From the NCBI GenBank assembly GCA_033764775.1, contig JANRIQ010000012.1, positions 1 to 64,000 on the forward strand: DNA of 64,000 nucleotides, in the 5' to 3' direction. Shown here in pieces: positions 25,437 to 33,028 of the stretch (within the stretch, counting starts at the first letter, position 1; each line of letters opens with the position of its first letter). Origin of the DNA: JAWXCE01 sp033764775. GTDB lineage: Bacteria; Pseudomonadota; Alphaproteobacteria; Rhizobiales; Rhodomicrobiaceae. The notes beneath the pieces were generated by a model. That model was not told the origin of the DNA and ran no database searches. It was given only the letters and a program-made list of their open reading frames with translations. Made by a program: the position numbers and the translations under genes.

Positions 25437-26540
25437 TCACCGTCCTCGTCCCCTTGACCGCCGCCGCGCCGGGCTATCCTCCGGTTCAGGTGACTGCCGT
25501 CGCGGCTCCCGCGCTGGTTTCAGCGCGGCCTCGGCGAGGCGATCGATCACCGGCCGGTCGGCGTCCTTGACCTCGCGTGCGGCGCGTTTGGCTTGCGCGG
25601 CCCGCTCCACCTCGTCGCGGTCAGCTAACCCCATGCGGTAGAGGTAGTAGGACATCTCCGCCCCCGCCGCCGCGTCGGCGTAGGCCTCGCGCGCTTCCCG
25701 GCGGTCCGCCGCCCGGTCCGCTTCACGCTCGCGGTCAAAGTCGGCGAACAGCCCGCCGAACCGCGTCTCCAGGTCTTTGAGGCGGACCTCGCGGCCAAGG
25801 TCTGACAGCTTCATGGCGCCGCCCGCGTCCGCGATGACCATGCCTTGGCCCTTGGCGGCGAGAGTCAGACCCGGGCCCGCCAGCCGTCGGGCCAGTTCCG
25901 CCCAGCTTTGGGCGTCGGTAAAGGCGTCACGCAATGCGGGTCGCGCGGCGGCGATCTTCTCCCGGCTCCAGCGCGCCTGCGCCGGTTTGCCGAGACGTTT
26001 CGCGCGCTGCTGCTCCTTCGCGGCGGGTTTGCGGTTCTGCCCGTAAAAACGCTCCGGGTCGTTGTGCCGGCCGGGCACGTAGTCGAGGCCCATGGCCTCG
26101 GCCTGTCGGCGCAAGCTTGTTTCGATGCGCCGGTAGTCATGGGCGTTTCTCCACGCCTTGCCGGTCTCCGGGTGCACCCGGTTCACCACCACGTGCACAT
26201 GGGCGTGCTCGGTGTCACGGTGGCCGACATAGAGCGTCTGGTGCTTCGCCAGCCCCAGGTCGGCGCAGGTCACGTCCGCCACCTGGCGCATCACCTCGTC
26301 GGAGGGCGCCTCGTCGCGCCGCCAGCTGACCACGTAGTGGTAGACCGGCGTCTTGACCCGGGCCGACTTCGCGGCCGTCGCCCGCATCAGCCGCGCCGCC
26401 TTCTCCGGGTCCTCCACCATCAGGTTGCGGGTGGCGGCGAACGCCACGCGGTCCGGGGCCGGTTCACCCTTTTTGCCGTGCAGCAGGTAGGCGACGACGC
26501 CGCGGAAACTCCGGCCCTGGTCGGGGACCTTGCCGATCAT
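25437..26540 (-). CDS. MOBP-type relaxase / mobilization nuclease
   Basis: A 367-residue relaxase of the VirD2/TraI(RP4) class. The N-terminal part carries a candidate catalytic Tyr in VAYLLHG (residue 18). The metal-binding motif is EHAHVHVVVNRVHPETG, with histidines 112, 114 and 116, and it is preceded by VYHYVVSW. In known systems the enzyme nicks the origin of transfer, stays bound to the 5' end and pilots the strand. The C-terminal third is charged and helical, with an Arg/Pro/Ser-rich tail, and is much shorter than in RP4 TraI. The start overlaps the mobC stop as ATGA. Confidence 0.92.
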   Translation of the reverse strand: MIGKVPDQGRSFRGVVAYLLHGKKGEPAPDRVAFAATRNLMVEDPEKAARLMRATAAKSARVKTPVYHYVVSWRRDEAPSDEVMRQVADVTCADLGLAKHQTLYVGHRDTEHAHVHVVVNRVHPETGKAWRNAHDYRRIETSLRRQAEAMGLDYVPGRHNDPERFYGQNRKPAAKEQQRAKRLGKPAQARWSREKIAAARPALRDAFTDAQSWAELARRLAGPGLTLAAKGQGMVIADAGGAMKLSDLGREVRLKDLETRFGGLFADFDREREADRAADRREAREAYADAAAGAEMSYYLYRMGLADRDEVERAAQAKRAAREVKDADRPVIDRLAEAALKPAREPRRQSPEPEDSPARRRSRGRGR

Positions 26541-26926
26541 AACACGCGCTCGAAATAGAGAATGGCGGCGGTGAGCAAGCGCTCGTGGCGCTTCAGTATG
26601 TCCTCGACCTCGGCGCGGCGTAGTGGCACGAGACCTTCGTTCGCCTGCTTCGCCATCTGGTTCACGTTGGTCCCGAGCCGCTTCACCTGCATGGCGAGCT
26701 GGTGCACCTCGGCGATCTCCAGTTTCTCAGCCGTGCGCTTCGACCGCGGCGGCGTGGGGTGTTTGGCGCCGGTCGTCGCCGAGGCGATCAGCGCCCGCAC
26801 ATAGGCGCTCTGGCTGACGCCGGCGTCCTTCGCCGCCGCCGCCAGCCGCCGCTGTTCGACATCCGACAGCTGCACCCGGATGCGGCGGCAGAGCGAATCG
26901 GGTTTACGGTGGCCTGGCGCTGGCAT
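26537..26926 (-). CDS. mobC: MobC-type relaxosome accessory protein
   Basis: A 129-residue protein starting MPAPGHRKPD. It has a ribbon-helix-helix-like N-terminal part (RIRVQLSDVEQRRL, then GVSQSAYVRALI) and the conserved C-terminal MobC motif LGTNVNQMAKQANEG. In known systems MobC binds at the origin of transfer and helps the relaxase open the DNA. The frame is open to 27028, but the ATG at 26926 gives the normal family start. It is translationally coupled to the relaxase (ATGA). Confidence 0.9.
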   Translation of the reverse strand: MPAPGHRKPDSLCRRIRVQLSDVEQRRLAAAAKDAGVSQSAYVRALIASATTGAKHPTPPRSKRTAEKLEIAEVHQLAMQVKRLGTNVNQMAKQANEGLVPLRRAEVEDILKRHERLLTAAILYFERVL

Positions 26927-27140
26927 GGCGGTGATGAAGCCTCCCCGGCGTTTGAGGGGCAAGCAAGGGCGCTTGAGCCACAGGCGAATGCGCCGCCTTT
27001 GGGGTCCTATTTTTGGGCACAAAGGCATTGCTTGCTCCTTACGTGGAGAGATACCGTTTCGCGCAGAAGTTGTACAGGCTCAGATGCCCGCTGTTGCATC
27101 ACCCCGGTGCGGCGGCGCCACAGTGATGGGCGGCGTCATC

Positions 27141-27161
27141 CCGGGGGCTGTCTGCCCCCGG
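27141..27161. repeat. Inverted repeat upstream of mobC, candidate origin of transfer region
   Basis: CCGGGGGC at 27141-27148 pairs perfectly with GCCCCCGG at 27154-27161 around a five-base loop. It sits in the roughly 330-base stretch between mobC and the next gene, where MOBP elements usually keep oriT. I see no convincing match to a known nick sequence, so the assignment rests on position and symmetry. Confidence 0.35.
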
Positions 27162-27259
27162 ATCCCCGAGGATTTGTCGGCCGGTGATGGGAATGGCTTT
27201 CAGGCCGCGCAGGCGGGCCTGTGGTTGCATTTTAAATGCAAGCTGAGGCGGTCGTTCGT

Positions 27260-27604
27260 TTACCGCCGAAATCCTTTCACGGCGCCTCTGCTGCGCCGAG
27301 CCGAGATCCATGGATTGCCCTCTTTCAGCGGCGCGTCAGCGACCGCTTTCAAGGCCGCGAATGTCTGCTGTAAGACATCCTCTGGCGACACGCGGAGACG
27401 CCGGGCGGCCTCGGCCAGCACCGCGTCGCGCACAAGGGCCTCGTTACGGGCGAACTCGCACGCATAGGCGGTCGCGCCCGGCTCCACATGCAAGACGACG
27501 CCGCGTCGGGGGGACGATGGGGCGAAGTAGCTGACCACAGACCCTAGCGGCAAGACCACCACGCGCTCTTCGCCGCGGTCGTTTTCAGAGAGGCTGAGCA
27601 GCAT
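27260..27604 (-). CDS. Hypothetical protein of the mobile element
   Basis: A 114-residue soluble protein, beta-rich in the first half (VVVLPLGSVVSYF) and helical in the second (RLRVSPEDVLQQTFAAL). No membrane segment or known motif is visible. It lies in the mobilization module between mobC and another small gene on the same strand. A GAAGGAAAG sequence lies about ten bases ahead of the ATG and could serve as ribosome site. Function unknown. Confidence 0.55.
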   Translation of the reverse strand: MLLSLSENDRGEERVVVLPLGSVVSYFAPSSPRRGVVLHVEPGATAYACEFARNEALVRDAVLAEAARRLRVSPEDVLQQTFAALKAVADAPLKEGNPWISARRSRGAVKGFRR

Positions 27605-27673
27605 GGGAGACGGCTTTCCTTCGGACCCCGGTCCTTATGCAGGGGCAGTGCCAACTGCCGGAAAGGATGCGGA

Positions 27674-28165
27674 TTAGCGCCCGCGTCCGCGCGGGCGGCT
27701 TCTCGCGAGCTCCCTTGAATCGCGCGTCTCGACCGGCGTCAATGGAGCGGGCTCACGTCCGCCGTCGGCGTAACAGAGGGTCATCTCGCTCATCTGCAGT
27801 TCGGCGAGGCGACCGTGCAGGGCGAGCACTTTGACCGGATCGGCCTCAGGGATAACGCGGCCCTGCTCGATCTCGGCGACCGCCGCGTCCATGGCGTCGG
27901 TGGCGTTTACGAACGCCCCAAGACAACGCTCCAGGTTTGCTTGCTGCTCCGGCGTTGCAAGTGCATCCGTGGTGAAGCCAAAGTGCTTGGGGTCGGCCAT
28001 CACCAGTGTTTGGGTGTGCTTGGCGCCGAACTCCTCCGCCGTCGAGGCGAGCTCGTCGAAGGCGTCGGGATAGGGTGCGGCGACCAGCGCAAACAGGTCT
28101 TGCCGCGCCGCGTGGTAGCGATCGGCCGCCAGCCGCGCTGCATCGAGAGTGTCGTGATCGTCCAT
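27674..28165 (-). CDS. Hypothetical protein of the mobile element
   Basis: A 163-residue helical protein starting MDDHDTLDAARL. The frame opens 11 codons earlier, but the ATG at 28165 has GGTGGAAG just ahead, so I prefer it. The middle has helical stretches and the tail is basic and Arg/Gly-rich (RSRPRGRGR), which suggests nucleic-acid contact. I recognise no family. It diverges from the excisionase-like gene at 28234, so the 68 bases between them should hold promoters for both. Confidence 0.6.
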   Translation of the reverse strand: MDDHDTLDAARLAADRYHAARQDLFALVAAPYPDAFDELASTAEEFGAKHTQTLVMADPKHFGFTTDALATPEQQANLERCLGAFVNATDAMDAAVAEIEQGRVIPEADPVKVLALHGRLAELQMSEMTLCYADGGREPAPLTPVETRDSRELARSRPRGRGR

Positions 28166-28233
28166 TCTTCCACCGCGTGTAGAATACTGATACAACAATC
28201 TAAAAGCGTATCGCGGGGAAGGAAAGCGGCAAA

Positions 28234-28476
28234 ATGTACGGCGACCTGCGGGCGGCCTCCGGCCTCCTCACCACCGTCGAGGCGGCGGATTACTTGCGCT
28301 TGTCGCCACGAACTTTGGAGGACATGCGCGTGACCGGCGCCGGGCCGCGGTACTTTAAGCTGGGGCCGGGGAAGCGCTCCAAGGTCGTCTACCGCCGCGA
28401 AGACCTCGAAACCTGGCTGGCGCGATTCGGATTCGGCTCGACTTCCGAGTACCGCGTCCGCCCAATGGGGCGGTAG
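28234..28476 (+). CDS. Excisionase-like helix-turn-helix protein
   Basis: An 80-residue protein with a winged helix-turn-helix of the MerR/AlpA/excisionase type: LLTTVEAADYLRLSPRTLEDMR, then a wing containing RYFKLGPGKRSKVVYRREDLETWL. Such proteins act as recombination directionality factors or as regulators of mobile elements. It is the gene nearest the tRNA-Lys end of the element, 80 bases away, which is the expected place for an excisionase. No integrase gene is beside it in this window. Confidence 0.75.
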   Translation: MYGDLRAASGLLTTVEAADYLRLSPRTLEDMRVTGAGPRYFKLGPGKRSKVVYRREDLETWLARFGFGSTSEYRVRPMGR

Positions 28477-28555
28477 GCCGCCCAGAAAAGTGGTAGGCCC
28501 GTGGTAGGTTGAAATTTAGACGTCTGCGAGATCTGAGTTAAGTTGTTGATTTACA

Positions 28556-28631
28556 TGGTGGGCGCGCCAGGGATCGAACCTGGGACATGCTGATTAAGAG
28601 TCAACCGCTCTACCAACTGAGCTACGCGCCC
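28556..28631 (-). tRNA. tRNA-Lys (anticodon CUU)
   Basis: A full cloverleaf on the minus strand. The acceptor arms GGGCGCG and CGCGCCC pair perfectly. A D arm starts GCTC, the anticodon loop is CTCTTAA (anticodon CTT) and the T loop is TTCGATC. CCA is encoded at 28556-28558. Its 3' end faces the mobile element, so the tRNA is the likely integration site. Confidence 0.95.
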
Positions 28632-28780
28632 GCCCATTTCTGGCGCAAAGGATGACGGCAACAGCGCGCGGCGTCAAGGCGCTGTCTGAACACAAGCTGT
28701 GCAACCGCGACTAGTTTTGCCGGCCGCCTTCCTCGCGCAGGCGATAGAGACCGTTCAAGAGCGTGTTGAGGCCGCCACGG

Positions 28781-30340
28781 CTAAACCCCCGGCTGCGCGG
28801 TCGCCGCGTCGGGCGCGGACTTCTCCCGCCGCACCATAAGCTTGTTGAGCGCGCTGACATACGCCCGTGCGGAGGCGACGAGCGTGTCCGTGTCCGCGCC
28901 CCGGCCCGTCACGGTCTTGCCCGCCTCCTCCAGCCGCACGCTCACCTCGGCCTGCGCGTCCGTGCCTTCCGTCACCGCGTGCACCTGATAGAGGGGCAGC
29001 CGCGCGTCATGGGGCACGATCACGCGGATTGCCCGGAACACCGCGTCGACAGGGCCGTCGCCTTGCGCCTCCGCCGTCTGGTGCCGCCCGTTCACATCCA
29101 GCGTGAGCGCCGCGCGCGCCTGGCCGCCCGTGCCCGCGATCACCATGAGGGAGAGCACCTTGATCGCCTGCTGCGCGCTCGCGACCTCCTGATCGACCAG
29201 CGCTTCGATGTCCTCGTCGTAGACGTGCTTCTTGCGGTCGGCGAGGTCCTTCATGCGCGTGAAGGCGTCCTCGAAGGCGTTGTCGCCCAACTCGTAGCCC
29301 ATCTCGCGCAGCTTCTCGCGAAAGGCGTGGCGCCCGGAATGCTTGCCCATGACGAGCGCGGACTCCTTCAACCCCACGCTTTCCGGCGTCATGATCTCGT
29401 AGGTCTGCGCGTTCTTCAACACGCCGTCCTGGTGGATGCCGCTTTCGTGCGCGAAGGCGTTCTTGCCGACGATAGCCTTGTTGTATTGCACGGGGAACGC
29501 GGTGACGGCGGAGACGAGCTTGGAGGCGCGGGTGATGTAAGCCGGGTTCACGCCAGTGCGGTAAGGCAGGAGATCGCGGCGCGTCTCGATGGCCATCACG
29601 ATCTCCTCCAGCGCGGCGTTGCCCGCCCGCTCGCCGAGGCCGTTGATGGTGCATTCGATCTGCCGCGCGCCTGCGGAGAGGCCCGCCAAACTGTTGGCGA
29701 CGGCCAAGCCCAGATCGTTGTGGCAGTGCGTGGAGAAGATCACTACGTCGGCGCCCGGCACGGTCTCGATCAGCATTTTGACGAGCGCGCCGAACTCCTC
29801 GGGCAGCGCGTAGCCGACCGTGTCGGGGATGTTGATCGTCGTCGCGCCCGCCTTGATCGCGGCCTCGACGCACCGGCGCAAGAAATCGTGCTCGGTGCGG
29901 GTGGCGTCCATCGCCGACCACTCGACATCGTCCGTGAAGCCGCGCGCGCGCGTCACGGAGGCCGTTACCGCCTCGTGCACCTGCTCCTGGTTCATCTGCA
30001 ACTGGTATTGGCGGTGCAGCGGCGACGTGCCGATGAACGTGTGGATGCGGCCGCGCTTCGCCTCGCGCAGCGCCTCGCCCGCCCGGTCGATGTCCGTGGG
30101 GTTGGCGCGGGCGAGGCCGCACACGACCGCGTTCTTGACGATCTTGGAAATCTCGGAGACGGCCTGAAAGTCCCCGTTGGAGGCGATGGGGAAGCCCGCC
30201 TCGATGATGTCGACGCCCATCTCGTCGAGCAACTCGGCGACCTGGATTTTTTCCTCGTGGGTCATGGAGGCGCCGGGCGACTGCTCGCCGTCGCGCAAGG
30301 TGGTGTCGAAGATGTAAACGCGGTTGTGGTCAACGGTCAT
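28781..30340 (-). CDS. leuA: 2-isopropylmalate synthase
   Basis: A 519-residue enzyme catalysing the first committed step of leucine synthesis, from 2-ketoisovalerate and acetyl-CoA. The catalytic barrel starts with FDTTLRDGEQSPGASM (metal-binding Asp12) and includes HCHNDLGLAVANS near 205 and the GLGERAGN stretch. The C-terminal leucine-sensing domain covers about 390-519, so feedback inhibition is likely. The ribosome site is AAGGAT ahead of the ATG. Upstream lie a candidate leader peptide with consecutive Leu codons, two hairpins and a promoter, which point to attenuation control. It stands alone, without leuBCD. Confidence 0.96.
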   Translation of the reverse strand: MTVDHNRVYIFDTTLRDGEQSPGASMTHEEKIQVAELLDEMGVDIIEAGFPIASNGDFQAVSEISKIVKNAVVCGLARANPTDIDRAGEALREAKRGRIHTFIGTSPLHRQYQLQMNQEQVHEAVTASVTRARGFTDDVEWSAMDATRTEHDFLRRCVEAAIKAGATTINIPDTVGYALPEEFGALVKMLIETVPGADVVIFSTHCHNDLGLAVANSLAGLSAGARQIECTINGLGERAGNAALEEIVMAIETRRDLLPYRTGVNPAYITRASKLVSAVTAFPVQYNKAIVGKNAFAHESGIHQDGVLKNAQTYEIMTPESVGLKESALVMGKHSGRHAFREKLREMGYELGDNAFEDAFTRMKDLADRKKHVYDEDIEALVDQEVASAQQAIKVLSLMVIAGTGGQARAALTLDVNGRHQTAEAQGDGPVDAVFRAIRVIVPHDARLPLYQVHAVTEGTDAQAEVSVRLEEAGKTVTGRGADTDTLVASARAYVSALNKLMVRREKSAPDAATAQPGV

Positions 30341-30365
30341 CGGTTCAAATCCTTAGCTCATCATT

Positions 30366-30443
30366 CGCATGGGCGGGCTCGCCCGGTTTTGGTCATGCGA
30401 TCCCCTGACGGCCCGGCGCGAGGCGCCAGCCAGCGGTCAGGGG
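30366..30443 (-). promoter_or_regulatory. Two hairpins in the leuA leader, candidate attenuator
   Basis: CCCCTGAC at 30402-30409 pairs with GTCAGGGG at 30436-30443. Closer to leuA, CGCATG (30366-30371) pairs with CATGCG (30394-30399) around an inner CGGGC/GCCCG stem. The stop codon of the upstream leader peptide falls in the first stem arm, so a ribosome stalled or released there would decide which structure forms. No T run follows the second stem, so control could act on translation of leuA rather than by classic termination. Confidence 0.5.
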
Positions 30444-30532
30444 CGGCTAAGGAGTAGCTTGCGGGACGCGTGCGTAAGCGATTGGCCCAAATGGCCAAAA
30501 TCTGAAGTGATATCGCCGGCGGACATCGTCAT
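30437..30532 (-). CDS. Candidate leu leader peptide
   Basis: A 31-codon frame ends in RKLLLSRP, where the three consecutive leucines use CTA, CTC and CTT. The stop lies in the first arm of a hairpin ahead of leuA. This is the layout of a leucine attenuator: low charged Leu-tRNA would stall the ribosome at the Leu run. There are two possible ATG starts (30532 and 30526) and no Shine-Dalgarno. The predicted transcription start is almost at the ATG, so leaderless translation is possible. The call rests on codons and position. Confidence 0.55.
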   Translation of the reverse strand: MTMSAGDITSDFGHLGQSLTHASRKLLLSRP

Positions 30533-30538
30533 ATGTTG

Positions 30539-30568
30539 TGTATAGCGGATGCGTCCGCGACATGGCAA
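30539..30568 (-). promoter_or_regulatory. Candidate sigma-70 promoter for leuA
   Basis: On the minus strand TTGCCA (30563-30568) and TATACA (30539-30544) are separated by 18 bases. Transcription would start near 30532, directly at the candidate leader peptide of leuA. Confidence 0.55.
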
Positions 30569-30666
30569 GGCCATGTTTAAGCCTCCGTTATCCGCTGGCG
30601 GCGCGGTGGAAGGCCGTTTATGCATCGGTTGATGGAGCCGTCGCATTCACAGAGATTCGTGAGAGC

Positions 30667-30948
30667 ATGATGATTAAGGTAATATTCTGGGTGGCCGCGC
30701 TGCTTTTAGGCGCAGGTATAGGCTACGCCGTCAAAGCGGCGGACACGGTTTACATCATGCCGGAGCCGTCCTCGCTGCCGTTCATGGTCCTTATTCTGCT
30801 TGCGGTGACCGCGCTGTTTCAGGTGCGCTTTAATCTGGAGAATCGGCCGCCGTCGCACGCGCGCTTCGTGATAGGGCCTCCTGACATTAGCATTTTCGGC
30901 GAGATCATCGCGGCGTTCGTGGGCAATTACTTGGTCAACCTGGGCTAA
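30667..30948 (+). CDS. Small membrane protein, hypothetical
   Basis: A 93-residue protein starting MMIKVIFWVAALLLGAGIGYAVKAAD, a membrane or signal segment, followed by a second hydrophobic stretch (LPFMVLILLAVTALF) and a polar tail ending in an amphipathic stretch (IIAAFVGNYLVNLG). The frame opens further upstream, but that region holds the leuA promoter on the other strand, so the ATG at 30667 is preferred. It is divergent from leuA. No family recognised. Confidence 0.55.
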   Translation: MMIKVIFWVAALLLGAGIGYAVKAADTVYIMPEPSSLPFMVLILLAVTALFQVRFNLENRPPSHARFVIGPPDISIFGEIIAAFVGNYLVNLG

Positions 30949-31106
30949 ACGGGCTTTCGCGTTGAAGCAGCGGGCCGCGAACTGTCTCGCGCGAGTGTTG
31001 GCGCAACTCCACAACTCTCTTTTTTCGCGGCTGTTTTGCGCGCGTAACGGGCTTATCACCGCGATGTGTGATACTCTCTGGAGTGTGTTTGGTGTTGGAG
31101 AGTGAG

Positions 31107-31367
31107 ATGAGAGGGGTCATTGCGGCCATATTTGTGGCGACTTTCATGCCGCAGGTTCAGGCGGCGACCTGCGCGGAAGGGCTGATCATGCTGCAGAATA
31201 CGCTGAGCAAGGTCGGCCTCAGCGAAGATGAACAGATCGACGCGCAGGATCTGATGTTTCAAGCCAAAGTCGAGTACGACCGCGGCAACGCCCAGGTTTG
31301 CAAATACATCGTAGCGGATGTGATCCGCTTCTTCGTGCTGAAGGAACGCCGCCCGCCAAACGGCTGA
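31107..31367 (+). CDS. Small secreted helical protein
   Basis: An 86-residue precursor starting MRGVIAAIFVATFMPQVQAA, a signal peptide, behind GGAGAGTGAG. The mature part has two cysteines (near the start, AATCAEGL, and at QVCKYIV) and reads as two amphipathic helices. It resembles the protein at 32530-32784 in layout: a first Cys, a helix, a KVGL/VAPD turn, an acidic AQD stretch, then a helix containing the second Cys. The two are probably paralogues placed on either side of phzF. Function unknown; a periplasmic location is likely. Confidence 0.65.
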   Translation: MRGVIAAIFVATFMPQVQAATCAEGLIMLQNTLSKVGLSEDEQIDAQDLMFQAKVEYDRGNAQVCKYIVADVIRFFVLKERRPPNG

Positions 31368-31371
31368 CGGC

Positions 31372-32283
31372 TCACAAAAACAACTCGCCGCGCATCACCT
31401 GGCGCGCCCGACCGCCGATGCGGACCAACCGCAAGCGCCTGCTTTCGATATGAAACTCCAGGTGGATGTCCGACGGGCGCAGCATCTCCGCGCCCTGCTC
31501 TATGATGCAGCGGTGCTCCCCCTCCCCCGGCTCGTCGAAGCGTTGAATGACGGCGGCGAGCGCGATGGCCGCTGAGCCGGTCGCGGGGTCTTCCGGCATG
31601 CCCATGCCCGGCGCGAACATGCGCACATGAAACGCGCATTTGTGCTGCACCGTCTCGCGGCAATAGACATACGCCGCCGCCTGGGCCGACGGCCCGAAGC
31701 CTTCGCTCCAGTGCGCGTGCACGACCCTGGCGCGGCGGATGGCGTTCAGCCCCGAGACTGGCACGAAGGTGAAGGCCGGCCCGGCCGCGAAACGCGTGGG
31801 GCGGTGATTTTCAAAGCCAATCTCGGATGGTGCGAGGCCAAGGGCCGCAGCGAGCCTGTCGTCGGGGGCCGCCTGCCCCGCCTCCTCGGGCAGCTTCGGC
31901 GCGTCGAACTCCGCATAGGCGGCCTCGCCAGGCTTTTTCGTGACTCCGACGCGCAACAGACCGCCCAAAGCTTCGAGCACGATGAGCGCGCTGCTCACCG
32001 CGCCGCCGCGCAGCACGCGCTCCTCAGCCAGATGGATCGCGGCTCCGACGGTCGGGTGACCGGCGAACGGCAGCTCGCTGGCGGACGTGAAAATGCGGAT
32101 GCGCGCGGTGTGGGCCGGGTTGGCCGGCGGCAGGATGAACACTGTCTCCGAGAGATTGAACTCGCGCGCTATGGCCTGCATGCGCTCGTCTGACAGGTCG
32201 TCGGCCGCGTCCACAATGGCGAGCGGGTTGCCTTGAAGCGGCGCCTCGGTGAAAACGTCCCAAACCGCGTAAGATTTCCGCAT
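31372..32283 (-). CDS. PhzF-family isomerase/epimerase-like protein
   Basis: A 303-residue protein with the PhzF fold: two similar halves that enclose the active site. The start has WDVFTEAPLQGNPLAIV, the catalytic Glu is Glu46 in NLSETVF, and FAGHPTVGA and DPATGSAA mark the two halves. Members act as isomerases on small acids, but only PhzF itself has a firmly assigned pathway, and no phenazine genes are present here. The specific substrate is unknown. The gene converges with the small secreted protein at 31107-31367. Confidence 0.88.
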   Translation of the reverse strand: MRKSYAVWDVFTEAPLQGNPLAIVDAADDLSDERMQAIAREFNLSETVFILPPANPAHTARIRIFTSASELPFAGHPTVGAAIHLAEERVLRGGAVSSALIVLEALGGLLRVGVTKKPGEAAYAEFDAPKLPEEAGQAAPDDRLAAALGLAPSEIGFENHRPTRFAAGPAFTFVPVSGLNAIRRARVVHAHWSEGFGPSAQAAAYVYCRETVQHKCAFHVRMFAPGMGMPEDPATGSAAIALAAVIQRFDEPGEGEHRCIIEQGAEMLRPSDIHLEFHIESRRLRLVRIGGRARQVMRGELFL

Positions 32284-32529
32284 GCCGCGCCCCTGTCATC
32301 CGCAGGGGGCACTATAGCGCAAGCGTGTGACGGACGCGCGAGGATTTCGCAGCGCAAAAATCGTCGCAGCGTCGCCGGAGCGGCGGCGTCAACCCGCTGA
32401 ATAATTTTTATTTTAAACAATCGGCTCTGGAGCCGCGCCTTTAAAATGTCGACATCAATTCATAGCTGCACACTACCCCGCCAGCATTCACGGGATATCG
32501 TGAACAACGAGATTTAAGAGGAGTTCAAC

Positions 32530-32784
32530 ATGAAGACGATTTTGGTCACCGCAATCGCATTGGCGGCTTTGAGCGCCCCCGCCTTCGCAGCTCCCGACTG
32601 CACCAAGCGCATGGGCCGCGTCGACGAAGCGCTCAAAACCGCAACGGTCGCGCCTGACAAGCTCAAGGAAGCGCAAGACATCCGCGCGAAGGGCGACGAG
32701 CTGATGAAAGCCGGCAAGCACGACGAGTGCAAGGCCACGCTGAAGCAAGCTCTGATTGTGCTGGGCGTCAAGAAGGCCGAGTAG
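32530..32784 (+). CDS. Small secreted helical protein (paralogue)
   Basis: An 84-residue precursor with a clear signal peptide (MKTILVTAIALAALSAPAFA) behind AAGAGGAG. The mature part is about 64 residues, charged and helical, with two cysteines (PDCTKR and DECKATL) that could form a disulfide holding two helices together. Its layout matches the protein at 31107-31367. The 246 bases upstream contain an AT-rich stretch that probably includes its promoter. A strong terminator follows, so it is transcribed alone. Function unknown. Confidence 0.7.
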   Translation: MKTILVTAIALAALSAPAFAAPDCTKRMGRVDEALKTATVAPDKLKEAQDIRAKGDELMKAGKHDECKATLKQALIVLGVKKAE

Positions 32785-32810
32785 AGCAAGCCTCCTCAAA
32801 GCCTCATGAA

Positions 32811-32836
32811 ACGGCGCTTCGGCGCCGTTTTTTTTT
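32811..32836 (+). terminator. Rho-independent terminator
   Basis: ACGGCGC-TTC-GGCGCCGT forms a seven-base stem with a short loop, followed by nine T. It lies 26 bases after the small secreted protein gene. Confidence 0.9.
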
Positions 32837-33028
32837 GCCTCAAGACGCCGGCTCACGAAAAATTTAGGTCGATCTGATGCTTGTTATCCCCTTGATGATG
32901 AGACATTTTCCGGCTTCCACAACATAAGGCGGCCATTTCTCGCCGCGTGGTCAAAAACTCGCCACAGGCGGCCGATAGCCCGTGCTCAACGTGCCGGCAT
33001 GCCGGCGAAACACAGAGGGATGAGCGTA

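Larger units (their letters stand above)
10258..28558. mobile_element. Integrative mobilizable element next to tRNA-Lys (boundaries approximate)
   Basis: The region holds parB, a coupling protein, a MOBP relaxase, mobC and an excisionase-like gene, plus a metal-resistance cargo between the coupling protein and the relaxase. Its right end touches the 3' end of a tRNA-Lys gene that points towards it, the usual geometry for tRNA-integrating elements. The left end is placed at the junction with the type II operon. I could not find a repeat of the tRNA 3' end at the left boundary, and no integrase or Trb/VirB channel genes are visible. The element may therefore be a remnant, extend beyond the window, or depend on helpers. 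Confidence 0.6.

Noticed and set aside
28711..28790. Open frame encoding RGGLNTLLNGLYRLREEGG after the leuA stop
   Set aside because: It reads like protein and overlaps the leuA end in another frame, but it is too short to assign, has no start and could be chance.
28763..30457. A 564-codon open frame on the plus strand
   Set aside because: It is antisense to leuA. Its composition follows the GC-rich third positions of leuA and it has no family features.
31395..31412. Match to the tRNA-Lys 3' end (CCTGGCGCGCCC) in phzF as an attachment site
   Set aside because: The match is only 12 GC-rich bases, lies inside an intact gene on the other side of the tRNA and encloses leuA, which is core chromosome.
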